Positions 27,318-35,413 of a stretch of DNA of 62,801 nucleotides are shown one piece after another. This stretch comes from Clostridiales bacterium (GTDB taxonomy: Bacteria > Bacillota > Clostridia > Caldicoprobacterales > UBA3941). The stretch covers positions 1-62,801 of the forward strand of contig JAAYGY010000042.1 in the NCBI GenBank assembly GCA_012735575.1, given 5' to 3'. The position numbers and the translations under genes were made by a program. Position 1 is the first letter of the stretch; each line of letters begins with the position of its first letter. A model generated the notes under the pieces. The model ran no database searches. It saw nothing but the letters and a program-made list of their open reading frames with translations, and was not told where the DNA came from.

Positions 27318-28853
27318 TTATGACCAATACTGCCTATCTAAAGACCTGTATTGAATGGCTTCAGCTATATGGTGGGTTTGAATATTTTTATCACCTTCTA
27401 AATCAGCTATGGTACGAGACACTTTTAAAATTCTATCATAAGCTCTTGCGCTAAGATTCATAGAAGAAAAAGCTTGCTCCATCAGAGCTCTTGCTGACTT
27501 ATCTAGAACACAATATTTCCTAATTAGTTTTGCACTTAGCTGGGCATTATAGTAAATGCCTTCTTCCTGATAACGCTCCATTTGCCTTTCTCGCCCTTTA
27601 TTAACTCTAGCACGAATACTGGCAGAGGATTCACCTTTATCATTACCGCTTATTTTTTGAAAGGATAAGCTTGGAACCTCAATATGTATATCAAATCGGT
27701 CCATTAAGGGACCTGAAATTTTACCTAAATATCTTCTTATTTGTGTGGGTGTACAAATACATTCTTGATTGCCATTACTTGAACCAAAATAACCGCAATT
27801 GCATGGATTGGCACTACCCACCAGCATAAATTTAGCTGGAAATGTAGCAGTACCATAAGCCCTGGATATTGTTATTTTCCCATCTTCCAAAGGCTGTCTC
27901 AGAACTTCTAATACCTCTTTTTTGAATTCTGGTAATTCATCCAGGAAAAGAACACCATGATGAGCCAGGCTAATTTGACCAGGAACTGGTATTCTACCAC
28001 CTCCAACCAGAGCTGTACTGGATATAGTATGATGGGGAGACATAAATGGTCGATATCGTATTAACCCTTCTCCTTCTTTTAGTAATCCAGCAACACTGTA
28101 AATTTGTGTTATTTCAAGAGCTTCTTTATAGCTTAAGTCAGGAAGAATGGATGGAATCCTTTTTGCCAACATGGTTTTACCTGATCCCGGTGGACCTATC
28201 ATAATTACATTATGGCCTCCTGCAGCTGCTATCTCCAAAGCTCTCTTAACGCTTTCTTGCCCCTTTACGTCGCTGAAATCTTCCATAAATTCAGTCTCAA
28301 AACCAATATCATCATTATCGGATCTTTGAAATGGTGTCAAATTATATTGGCCTCTTAGATATGATACTAGCTCCTTCAAAGTATGAAAGGGATATATGTT
28401 TATTTCAGAAACATTAGCTGCTTCTTCTGCGTTAGAGTAAGGCAGGATTACATCTTTATGGCTATTTCTTATAGATAGAAGCATCGGAAGGACACCTTTT
28501 ACTGGCCTTAATGTACCATCTAAAGACAATTCTCCTAGAAACAAAGGATCAAAACTATCAACATTTGGTATTTGCTCCGTTGCTTTTAGAATACCGATTG
28601 CTATAGCTAAATCAAAAGCCGAACCTTCTTTTTTAGTGTTAGCTGGTGCCATATTCACTGTAATTCGCTTAACAGGAAACTCAAAACCACTATTTTTAAT
28701 AGCCGCCCTTACCCTTTCTCTGGATTCGCGAACCGATAAATCAGGTAATCCAACTATATCAAAAACAGGCAGGCCATTTGATATATCCACTTCTACATCA
28801 ACAATATAACCATCAATACCAAAAATGCCTCCACTCTTAACCCTTGATAGCAT
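27318..28853 (-). CDS. comM: YifB/ComM-family magnesium-chelatase-like AAA+ ATPase
   Basis: 511 residues from ATG 28853 behind AAAGGAGG. N-terminal ChlI-type domain (1-120) starting with SGGIFGIDGYIVDVEVDI, the AAA+ module with Walker A GPPGSGKTMLAKR near residue 215 and Walker B HGVLFLDELPEF, and the C-terminal Mg-chelatase domain. A four-Cys segment (CNCGYFGSSNGNQECIC) lies after the AAA core. In transformable bacteria ComM is a helicase that helps branch migration of incoming DNA. It is placed 51 bp upstream of dprA, the usual arrangement. Confidence 0.93.
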   Translation of the reverse strand: MLSRVKSGGIFGIDGYIVDVEVDISNGLPVFDIVGLPDLSVRESRERVRAAIKNSGFEFPVKRITVNMAPANTKKEGSAFDLAIAIGILKATEQIPNVDSFDPLFLGELSLDGTLRPVKGVLPMLLSIRNSHKDVILPYSNAEEAANVSEINIYPFHTLKELVSYLRGQYNLTPFQRSDNDDIGFETEFMEDFSDVKGQESVKRALEIAAAGGHNVIMIGPPGSGKTMLAKRIPSILPDLSYKEALEITQIYSVAGLLKEGEGLIRYRPFMSPHHTISSTALVGGGRIPVPGQISLAHHGVLFLDELPEFKKEVLEVLRQPLEDGKITISRAYGTATFPAKFMLVGSANPCNCGYFGSSNGNQECICTPTQIRRYLGKISGPLMDRFDIHIEVPSLSFQKISGNDKGESSASIRARVNKGRERQMERYQEEGIYYNAQLSAKLIRKYCVLDKSARALMEQAFSSMNLSARAYDRILKVSRTIADLEGDKNIQTHHIAEAIQYRSLDRQYWS

Positions 28854-28995
28854 TTTTTCCTCCTTTGTTTTCATTGACGCGCAATTGCCATAACCTTATT
28901 AATCAGGACTAGTACAATGTCTCTACCACATCTACTAATCATTATTCTACAATAATTTAGAATTTCCTTCCAAAGAGTTAAAAAGCCTATCTTCC

Positions 28996-29024
28996 TTGAC
29001 AAGAAAAACTTTTTTCCGTATTAT
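28996..29024 (+). promoter_or_regulatory. Sigma-A promoter of lysA
   Basis: TTGACA (28996-29001), 17-base spacer, TATTAT (29019-29024). It leaves a leader of about 35 bases before the lysA ATG, too short for a lysine riboswitch. Confidence 0.75.
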
Positions 29025-29065
29025 AAGATTATTCTACTTCAGCTGTAATATTGGAGGCATAAACT

Positions 29066-30316
29066 ATGGATAATTATTTTACCGAGAAAACCAACTTTTA
29101 TGGTAATACCACTCCACAAGAACTAATAGAAATATATGGTAGCCCCTTATATGTTTACAACGAATCTATTTTGAGACAGCGATGCCGGGAAATGACTTCT
29201 TTGGTTTCATACCCCCATGTTACTGTGAACTATTCCAGTAAGGCTAATTCTAATTTAGAATTGTTGAAGATTATACGAGAAGAAGGACTCCATGCAGATG
29301 CTATATCTCCGGGAGAAGTTTATGTATTGCTTAAAGCCGGATACAAACCTAATGAGATTTTTTACATTAGCAATAACATATCAAAAGATGAAATGTTATA
29401 CGTTATTGATCAGGGAATCCTCATGAGTGTAGATTCTCTTGCCCAGCTAAAGCAGTTTGGCGAAATAAATCCTGGTGGTAGTGTAGCGGTTCGATTAAAT
29501 CCTGGTATTGGAGTTGGTCACCATAAAAAGGTCATAACAGCTGGGGAAGAAACAAAGTTCGGTATTAATTTAGAATATATTCCCCAAATTAAGGATATAG
29601 CCAAAAAATACAACCTAAATATTGTTGGTATAAATCATCATCTAGGTTCCTTATTTATGGATGGAGATATTTTTATTGAAGGTGCAAAGTTACTATTATC
29701 AGCAGCTGAGCAATTTTCCAATCTTGAGTTCATTGATATCGGTGGTGGTTTTGGAATACCTTACCGAAAACAAGAAGGGGAGCCTAGACTGGAACTTAAA
29801 GAATTTGGTAATAAATTAACTCAAGTTTTAAAAAAATGGGCAAATAACTATGGAAATAATATAAAGTTCAAAATTGAACCTGGCCGATATATTGTGGCAG
29901 AATGTGGCGTTGTTTTAGGAACGGTACATGCAAAAAAACAGAATAATCAAACAACCTATATAGGTGGGGATTTAGGTTTTAACGTTTTAGCTCGGCCTAT
30001 GCTATATGATTCCTATCATGATATTGAAGTATATAAAAAGAGTCTAAGCAATAATAATGAATCTTACGAAAAAGTTACAATAGTAGGAAACATCTGTGAA
30101 AGTGGAGATATTATAGCAAAGGATAGACTTTTACCCACAATTGAAGAAGGGGATATTCTGGGTGTTATGGATGCTGGCGCTTATGGATATTCTATGTCTT
30201 CAAATTATAATAATCGCCTAAGACCTGCTGAAGTTTTGATTAAATCCGATGGTAGCCATATGCTTATCAGGCGAAGAGATACCTTAGACGATTTAATGAG
30301 AAACTTTATTATATAA
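29066..30316 (+). CDS. lysA: Diaminopimelate decarboxylase LysA
   Basis: 416 residues, ATG behind TTGGAGG. Makes L-lysine from meso-diaminopimelate with pyridoxal phosphate. The PLP lysine is K59 in NYSSKANSN; the alanine-racemase-like barrel also has HHLGS, GGGFGIPYRK and EPGRYIV, and the second-subunit active-site cysteine lies in CESGDIIAKDR. The family also contains carboxynorspermidine decarboxylases, but CESGD together with the length favours LysA. It is monocistronic with its own promoter and no other lysine gene nearby. Confidence 0.9.
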   Translation: MDNYFTEKTNFYGNTTPQELIEIYGSPLYVYNESILRQRCREMTSLVSYPHVTVNYSSKANSNLELLKIIREEGLHADAISPGEVYVLLKAGYKPNEIFYISNNISKDEMLYVIDQGILMSVDSLAQLKQFGEINPGGSVAVRLNPGIGVGHHKKVITAGEETKFGINLEYIPQIKDIAKKYNLNIVGINHHLGSLFMDGDIFIEGAKLLLSAAEQFSNLEFIDIGGGFGIPYRKQEGEPRLELKEFGNKLTQVLKKWANNYGNNIKFKIEPGRYIVAECGVVLGTVHAKKQNNQTTYIGGDLGFNVLARPMLYDSYHDIEVYKKSLSNNNESYEKVTIVGNICESGDIIAKDRLLPTIEEGDILGVMDAGAYGYSMSSNYNNRLRPAEVLIKSDGSHMLIRRRDTLDDLMRNFII

Positions 30317-30353
30317 ATTTCATTAAATCCTCAGCTCTTCACTTTTTTAAGGT

Positions 30354-30380
30354 TTGAAACAGCCTTTTTTGTGTTATAAT
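30354..30380 (+). promoter_or_regulatory. Possible sigma-A promoter of the degV gene
   Basis: TATAAT at 30375-30380 is a perfect -10; the best -35 is TTGAAA at 30354-30359 with a short 15-base spacer (TTTGAA with 16). Leader to the ATG is about 35 bases. Confidence 0.45.
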
Positions 30381-30421
30381 AACGGACAATAGTCTATAAT
30401 TTAATTTTAAAGGAGGCAAAA

Positions 30422-31288
30422 ATGAAGCCCATTATAATAACCGATTCTTGTAGCGATTTATCTTTGGATTATGTTAAAAAGCGCAATCTACCTGTCTTGA
30501 GTTTCACCTATAATTTTATGGGTAAGGATCTTAAGGATGATCTGGGACAAACCATGTCTTATACTGAATTTTATAAAGCAGTTAGACAAGGCCATATGGC
30601 AACGACTTCTCAAGTAAATTCTCAAACCTATGTTGAATTCTTTAAAAACTATATAGAAGAGGGTAAATCAATTATATATATGTGCTTTTCATCGGCCTTA
30701 AGCGGTAGTTATAATAGTGCTTTATTAGCTCGTGAAATGTTATTGGAAGAATTTCCTGATGCAGTTATAAGTATCATTGATACTCGCTGTGCATCTATGG
30801 GACAAGGGCTTTTGGTGCATTATGCTTTAAACTTTAGAGATAAGGGCTGGGACCATCAACAAATCGTTGAATGGGTAGAAAATAATAAACTAAGAATAGC
30901 CCATTGGTTCACTGTTGACGATCTAGAACACTTAAAAAGAGGGGGCAGGGTTTCTGGAACTGCTGCCTTTGTGGGCAATATACTAAATATCAAGCCAGTT
31001 CTTCATGTAGACAACGAAGGCCGCTTAGTTCCCGTTACAAAAGTAAAAGGTAGAAAAAAATCTATAAAAACCCTCTTCGAAAAAATGAAAGAAACTGCAA
31101 TAACACCTGCTGAGCAAACTGTTTTTATTAGTCATGGCGATTCAGTAGATGATGCAAATTATTTAGCTGACATGATTAAAGAGCAACTAGGTGTAAAAGA
31201 AATTGTAATAAATCCTATTGGACCTGTTATTGGTGCCCACGCTGGTCCAGGTACTATTGCTTTATTCTTTTTGGCTAGTCATAGATAA
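30422..31288 (+). CDS. DegV-family fatty-acid-binding protein
   Basis: 288 residues, ATG behind AAAGGAGG. Begins PIIITDSCSDLS, has SSALSGSYNSA and the late block GPVIGAHAGPGTIALFF, which are the fatty-acid head-group contacts of the DegV/EDD fold. In Firmicutes such proteins are the FakB type that hold a fatty acid for the kinase FakA, which feeds exogenous fatty acids into phospholipid synthesis. No fakA-like gene is visible here, so its partner is elsewhere. A bidirectional terminator follows. Confidence 0.92.
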   Translation: MKPIIITDSCSDLSLDYVKKRNLPVLSFTYNFMGKDLKDDLGQTMSYTEFYKAVRQGHMATTSQVNSQTYVEFFKNYIEEGKSIIYMCFSSALSGSYNSALLAREMLLEEFPDAVISIIDTRCASMGQGLLVHYALNFRDKGWDHQQIVEWVENNKLRIAHWFTVDDLEHLKRGGRVSGTAAFVGNILNIKPVLHVDNEGRLVPVTKVKGRKKSIKTLFEKMKETAITPAEQTVFISHGDSVDDANYLADMIKEQLGVKEIVINPIGPVIGAHAGPGTIALFFLASHR

Positions 31289-31301
31289 TCACGGTGCTAA
31301 G

Positions 31302-31346
31302 AAAAAGCTAGCAAATCTGATACAATCTGCTAGCTTTTTGCTTTTT
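31302..31346. terminator. Bidirectional terminator between degV and the flavodiiron gene
   Basis: AAAAAGCTAGCA and TGCTAGCTTTTT make a 12 bp stem with a 14-base loop, T-rich on both sides. It serves the convergent degV-family and fprA genes. Confidence 0.88.
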
Positions 31347-31348
31347 AT

Positions 31349-32536
31349 CTACAGGCTTTCTGCAAATTTCTTTCCGAAATCTCTGCATCGTTCCAATGCT
31401 GATTGGTCTGGATTCCATATTTCCCTAATTCCTTCGCTTACTACTTCAAAACCAGCTTTTTCTAAATGCTCATTTAATATCTTAAGTGACTCTCCACTCC
31501 AACCATAACATCCAAAGGCTGCAGCTTTTTTGTTCTTAAATCTAAGTCCTTTAATTAAGTCTGTAATTGCTGCCATTGAAGTAAGAATACTGCCATTAAC
31601 TGTTGGTGATCCAAGTATAATAGCCCTTGACTTAAAAACCTCAGTAATTATATCATTTTTATCGGTTTTGGATGCATTGTAAAGTTTTATATTGACTTTG
31701 CTATCAAATGATTTAATACCCTCTGCAATTGCATCTGCCATCCGCCGGGTGCCTTGCCACATGGTATCGTAAATTATGGTTATTTGGTTTTCTTGATAAG
31801 CCTGTGCCCAGTTTTTATATTGCTCAACAATCTGAAGAGGATCTTTTCTCCAAATAATTCCATGGCTTGGGCAAATCATATCTACTGGCAATTCCAGCTT
31901 TATAAGTTCATCGATTTTTCTCTCTACTAAGGTACTGAAGGGATTCAAAATATTGGCATAATATTTTATTGCTTCGCTATAGAGTTCGTCTGGATCCACC
32001 AGATCATTGTACATATACTCTGAAGCATAATGCTGACCGAATGCATCGTTACTAAACAAAATGTTATCATTGGTCATATATGTAAACATACTGTCCGGCC
32101 AATGTAACATCCTGGCTTCAACGAAAATCAGATCATTGGTACCAATATTTATGGTATCTCCCGTTTTTACTGGCACAAAATTCCAGTCTTCATGATAATG
32201 ACCCTTTATAGATTTTATACCATTAGCAGTACAATAAATGGGGGTATCTGGAATTTCTTTCATAAGCTCAGAGAGAGCACCACTATGGTCTACCTCAGCA
32301 TGATTCACGATGATATAGTCGATCTGATTTAAGTGTATTTCCTTTTTAAGATTTTCAATAAATTCTTTTGCATAAGGTTGCCACACCGTATCAATTAAAA
32401 CATTTTTTTCATCTCTAATCAAATAGGCATTATAGCTGGATCCTCTGTGTACAGAATATTCGTATCCGTGAAATTGTCTTAATTCCCAATCTATCTTGCC
32501 AATCCAGGTAACCTTGTCGTTAATTTTAAAACTCAC
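31349..32536 (-). CDS. fprA: Flavodiiron protein FprA (O2/NO reductase)
   Basis: 395 residues. Metallo-beta-lactamase-like domain (1-250) with diiron ligands H79, E81, D83 in NHAEVDHSGAL, later ligands near H147, D166 and H226 (CPSHGIIW), then a flavodoxin domain (about 255-395) with IIYDTMWQGTRRMADAI for FMN. No rubredoxin or NADH domain, so it is the simple class A type that takes electrons from a separate redox protein and reduces O2 to water or NO to N2O. Start is GTG 32536 behind AAGGAGGTACTGTT. A Crp/Fnr regulator gene is 70 bp upstream in the same direction. Confidence 0.94.
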   Translation of the reverse strand: MSFKINDKVTWIGKIDWELRQFHGYEYSVHRGSSYNAYLIRDEKNVLIDTVWQPYAKEFIENLKKEIHLNQIDYIIVNHAEVDHSGALSELMKEIPDTPIYCTANGIKSIKGHYHEDWNFVPVKTGDTINIGTNDLIFVEARMLHWPDSMFTYMTNDNILFSNDAFGQHYASEYMYNDLVDPDELYSEAIKYYANILNPFSTLVERKIDELIKLELPVDMICPSHGIIWRKDPLQIVEQYKNWAQAYQENQITIIYDTMWQGTRRMADAIAEGIKSFDSKVNIKLYNASKTDKNDIITEVFKSRAIILGSPTVNGSILTSMAAITDLIKGLRFKNKKAAAFGCYGWSGESLKILNEHLEKAGFEVVSEGIREIWNPDQSALERCRDFGKKFAESL

Positions 32537-32606
32537 AACAGTACCTCCTTTATATATTTGATTTAGCTTATACTACCATATTATTATTACCAAGACTAGT
32601 ATAAAT

Positions 32607-33302
32607 TTATAGCTCTGCTAAACTTCTTAGCTTTTCTACATTGTTTATTTTTACAGCAGAACGATGGAAATCAATTAGACCCTCATCTCGCATTCTACAC
32701 ATTTCTCTGGAAAGAGAGGGTCTTGGAACATTCAAAAAATCTGCTAGCTCATTACGATTTAAAGGCAAAGTAAAAGTTTTTTTACCTTTATGTTTATATT
32801 GCTCCAACAAGTAATAAACAATCTTACCTCTTATGCTCCTTATGGATAGGTACTCCACCTTTCTATTTAGTATCAGAGCCTTTTGGGAAATAATGCTAAG
32901 CATATTGGTAATCAAAAGCTGATGGCTAACACATAGTTTTTCACACTGGCCTACAATGGCTCTAGGTGAAATAAATATAACTGTGCAGGATTGCTGCGCG
33001 ATTACACTAGAAGGCCATTTGGATTTGCCAGAAAAAGCAGCCATTTCACCAAAAAGATCCCCTGGTTTTAGCATGGAGATAATAACACGATTGCCTGCCG
33101 CATCTTCCTTAACAATCATGGCCTCACCTGCTAAAATTAATCCTATTTCTTTAAAATCATCGCCAGCCAAAGCAATAAATTCATCCTTGCTATATTTTAC
33201 TATTCTAGCACTTATGCATTCTAGCATTGCATTTAACTGTTCTTCCTCCATTCCTTGAAATAGAGGGCTTTTTAATATTACTTTCAACCACTCTTTATAC
33301 AA
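32607..33302 (-). CDS. Crp/Fnr-family transcription regulator (HcpR-like context)
   Basis: 231 residues. N-terminal cyclic-nucleotide-type beta barrel (about 20-130) and a C-terminal HTH with LNRNELADFLNVPRPSLSRE as recognition region. No N-terminal cysteine cluster, so the sensor differs from FNR; HcpR relatives use heme. Start is TTG 33302, six bases after AGGAGGT. The neighbouring fprA (same strand, downstream) and a divergent ferredoxin gene suggest a role in the response to NO or oxygen. A GTAAC-N4-GTTAC palindrome stands 20 bases upstream of its start. Confidence 0.88.
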   Translation of the reverse strand: MYKEWLKVILKSPLFQGMEEEQLNAMLECISARIVKYSKDEFIALAGDDFKEIGLILAGEAMIVKEDAAGNRVIISMLKPGDLFGEMAAFSGKSKWPSSVIAQQSCTVIFISPRAIVGQCEKLCVSHQLLITNMLSIISQKALILNRKVEYLSIRSIRGKIVYYLLEQYKHKGKKTFTLPLNRNELADFLNVPRPSLSREMCRMRDEGLIDFHRSAVKINNVEKLRSLAEL

Positions 33303-33321
33303 AACATAACCTCCTATGGAT

Positions 33322-33335
33322 GTAACGTTTGTTAC
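33322..33335. promoter_or_regulatory. Palindromic operator candidate of the Crp/Fnr regulator
   Basis: GTAAC-GTTT-GTTAC is a perfect 5-4-5 inverted repeat between the divergent regulator and ferredoxin-like genes. The 5-N4-5 layout is that of Crp/Fnr boxes. It overlaps the likely -35 of the ferredoxin gene and lies just upstream of the regulator's ribosome site, so binding could affect both. I did not notice another copy when scanning neighbouring promoters. Confidence 0.55.
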
Positions 33336-33357
33336 CGATCTTAATGAATTTATTATA
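33329..33357 (+). promoter_or_regulatory. Candidate promoter of the ferredoxin-like gene
   Basis: TTGTTA (33329-33334), 17-base spacer, ATTATA (33352-33357). The -35 overlaps the GTAAC-N4-GTTAC palindrome. An alternative -10 TATACT starts two bases later with a 19-base spacer. Confidence 0.4.
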
Positions 33358-33411
33358 CTATAATAAAATTACCAATGCAATTGGATCAGAAAATTTTAGG
33401 AGGAAGAATCT

Positions 33412-34086
33412 ATGGCTAGTAAAGTTATGAGGATAGATGAAGAAAAATGTATCGGATGTGGCCTGTGTGCTAACGTTTGTCAGCAAAGTGCAATTGAAAT
33501 AATTGATGGTAAAGCTAGATTAATAAGCCAATCCCTATGTGATGGCTTAGGTAACTGTCTTCCTGAGTGTCCAACAGGAGCAATAACTTTAGAGGATCGA
33601 GAGAATTCAGAACCTGTATCAAAAAATTTGGCATGTGGATGTCCTGGTACCAATGTAACTACAATTAAAAGAAATAAAAAAAGGGATGAAAGTACTCCAC
33701 AGTATCAAGTATATGCAGAATCTCAATTAAATCAATGGCCTTGCCAGATTCAGTTAGTCCCAGCTAATGCTCCATATTTTGAGAATGCCAAACTATTAGT
33801 AGCTGCTGATTGCACAGCATTTGCCTATGCAAGTTTTCATAATGATTTTATGAAAGATAAAATAACTATAATTGGTTGTCCAAAACTGGATAATGTAGAT
33901 TATTCTGCAAAGCTAACACAAATACTCAAAACCAACAATATAAAAAGTGTCACTGTACTCCGTATGTCAGTACCTTGTTGTAGCGGCCTTTCTTATGCTG
34001 TGCAACAAGCTTTGATAAATAGCAATAAAATGATCCCATGGCAAGTAGTAACCATAGGAACAGACGGTAGCATAATGGATCAATAA
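33412..34086 (+). CDS. 4Fe-4S ferredoxin-domain protein with Cys-rich C-terminal part
   Basis: 224 residues, ATG behind TAGGAGGAAG. N-terminal ferredoxin-like domain: first cluster cysteines C13, C16, C19, C23 (CIGCGLCANVC); the second group C43, C49, C53 has unusual spacing (C-x5-C-x3-C). The rest (about 75-224) contains ACGCPG, VAADCTAFAYASF, IIGCPKLDN and VPCCSGL, which are conserved-looking cysteine positions of unknown use. Such proteins occur beside hcp and Crp/Fnr regulators in Clostridia, so a redox or nitrosative-stress role is likely; it could be the electron donor of FprA. Divergent from the regulator and ends in a terminator. Confidence 0.82.
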   Translation: MASKVMRIDEEKCIGCGLCANVCQQSAIEIIDGKARLISQSLCDGLGNCLPECPTGAITLEDRENSEPVSKNLACGCPGTNVTTIKRNKKRDESTPQYQVYAESQLNQWPCQIQLVPANAPYFENAKLLVAADCTAFAYASFHNDFMKDKITIIGCPKLDNVDYSAKLTQILKTNNIKSVTVLRMSVPCCSGLSYAVQQALINSNKMIPWQVVTIGTDGSIMDQ

Positions 34087-34102
34087 AATATAAAACAAAG
34101 AC

Positions 34103-34147
34103 AAGCCGGTATCTCCAGGCCAAACTTAGGCTATACCGGCTTTTTTT
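34103..34147 (+). terminator. Terminator after the ferredoxin-like gene
   Basis: AAGCCGGTAT and ATACCGGCTT form a 10 bp stem with a 20-base loop, followed by TTTTTTT. The opposite strand has a weaker T-rich tail and may also serve rtcB. Confidence 0.88.
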
Positions 34148-34160
34148 AGAATTCTATATA

Positions 34161-35264
34161 TTATGCTGCTTTAAAGTTATATATTGGTTTGATGACTTCC
34201 AATATCTCAGCAGTGTCCCGTATGCTTTCCATGATCTCATCTATGGACTTATAAGCCATAGGTGCTTCGTCTATAGTTGACTTATTTACCGATGTAGTAT
34301 ATATACCTCTCATGGATTCCTTAAATTCTTCCAATCTAACTTGACGTTTGGCTTCCTTTCTGCTCATTACTCTTCCTGCTCCATGAGGAGCAGAATAATT
34401 CCAATCTTTATTTCCTTTACCCATACATATAAGACTTCCATCCCTCATATTTATTGGGATTAATATCTTTTCTCCTTTTTTTGCTGATATAGCACCTTTT
34501 CTTAGGATCATAAAATCCAAATCAATATAATTATGAATTGTAGTAAACTGTTCTTCTATTTCAAATTTCATCCTATTAATAATTTCATCAACTATTGCTT
34601 TACGGTTATATACAGCATATTTCTGAACTATGGCCATGTCATTTAAATAATTATGGTAATCCTGTCCTTCTAGATAAGCTAAATATTTTTTTATCTTTAT
34701 TGACTTACTTTTTAATTTTACATAGGCTAGTTTTTGATAGTAATCGGCAACCTGTTTACCCAAATGTCTACTTCCAGAGTGGACATTTAAATAAAGCTCG
34801 CCCTTTTCATTCTGATTTACTTCAATAAAATGATTTCCTCCTCCCAAAGTACCGATACTCAGACGTGCTCTTTTTATGTCTACATGATTTCTGCATACTA
34901 AATTATGGAAGGTGATGTTTTGTGCATATTTGTGCTCCTTATTCCTTATGTTAAATCCAGAGGGAATATAATCATAGATGATTCTATCTAATTCTTCCAA
35001 ATCCAATTTCCTGTTTTTAAGCTTTATAGTTTCAATTCCACAACCTATGTCAACTCCCACCAGATTAGGCACTATTTTGTCTTGAATTGTCATAGTTGTT
35101 CCTATGGTGCAACCTAATCCTTCATGTACATCAGGCATAATCCTTATAATACTATCTTTAGCAAACTCTTGATCACAAAGTTCTTTAATTTGGTCTATGG
35201 CACCTTTTTCTATGTTATGTGTAAAAACTAATGCAGTGTTGTATTTTCCTCTTATCTCCAACAT
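34161..35264 (-). CDS. rtcB: RNA-splicing ligase RtcB
   Basis: 367 residues, a short RtcB. Metal ligands are in VGVDIGCGIE, GGGNHFIEV and VHSGSRHLGKQV; the guanylylated histidine lies in SAPHGAGRVMSR. It joins RNA 2',3'-cyclic phosphate and 5'-OH ends with GTP and Mn2+, in tRNA or rRNA repair. No archease gene or RtcR-type regulator is adjacent. The ATG follows GGAGTGAATTAAG. It is a single gene between two terminators. Confidence 0.94.
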   Translation of the reverse strand: MLEIRGKYNTALVFTHNIEKGAIDQIKELCDQEFAKDSIIRIMPDVHEGLGCTIGTTMTIQDKIVPNLVGVDIGCGIETIKLKNRKLDLEELDRIIYDYIPSGFNIRNKEHKYAQNITFHNLVCRNHVDIKRARLSIGTLGGGNHFIEVNQNEKGELYLNVHSGSRHLGKQVADYYQKLAYVKLKSKSIKIKKYLAYLEGQDYHNYLNDMAIVQKYAVYNRKAIVDEIINRMKFEIEEQFTTIHNYIDLDFMILRKGAISAKKGEKILIPINMRDGSLICMGKGNKDWNYSAPHGAGRVMSRKEAKRQVRLEEFKESMRGIYTTSVNKSTIDEAPMAYKSIDEIMESIRDTAEILEVIKPIYNFKAA

Positions 35265-35333
35265 CTTAATTCACTCCATTTTGAATATTTTATTTGCTAT
35301 ACCTGCCAAATTCTTGAGATAAAAAACTGAGAT

Positions 35334-35378
35334 AAAAAAACCCGGCAAAATCATTTATATATGATATTGCTGGGTTTA
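35334..35378 (-). terminator. Terminator after the F420-ligase-like gene
   Basis: On the minus strand AAACCCAGCAA pairs with TTGCCGGGTTT (one A-C mismatch) and is followed by TTTTT. It lies about 40 bp beyond the stop codon at 35414. Confidence 0.82.
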
Positions 35379-35413
35379 GTAGTTAGGCCATGTTTGTAAT
35401 TATATTTGGACAA

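Noticed and set aside
29025-29065. Lysine riboswitch before lysA
   Set aside because: The leader after the promoter is only about 35 bases, much too short for an L-box.
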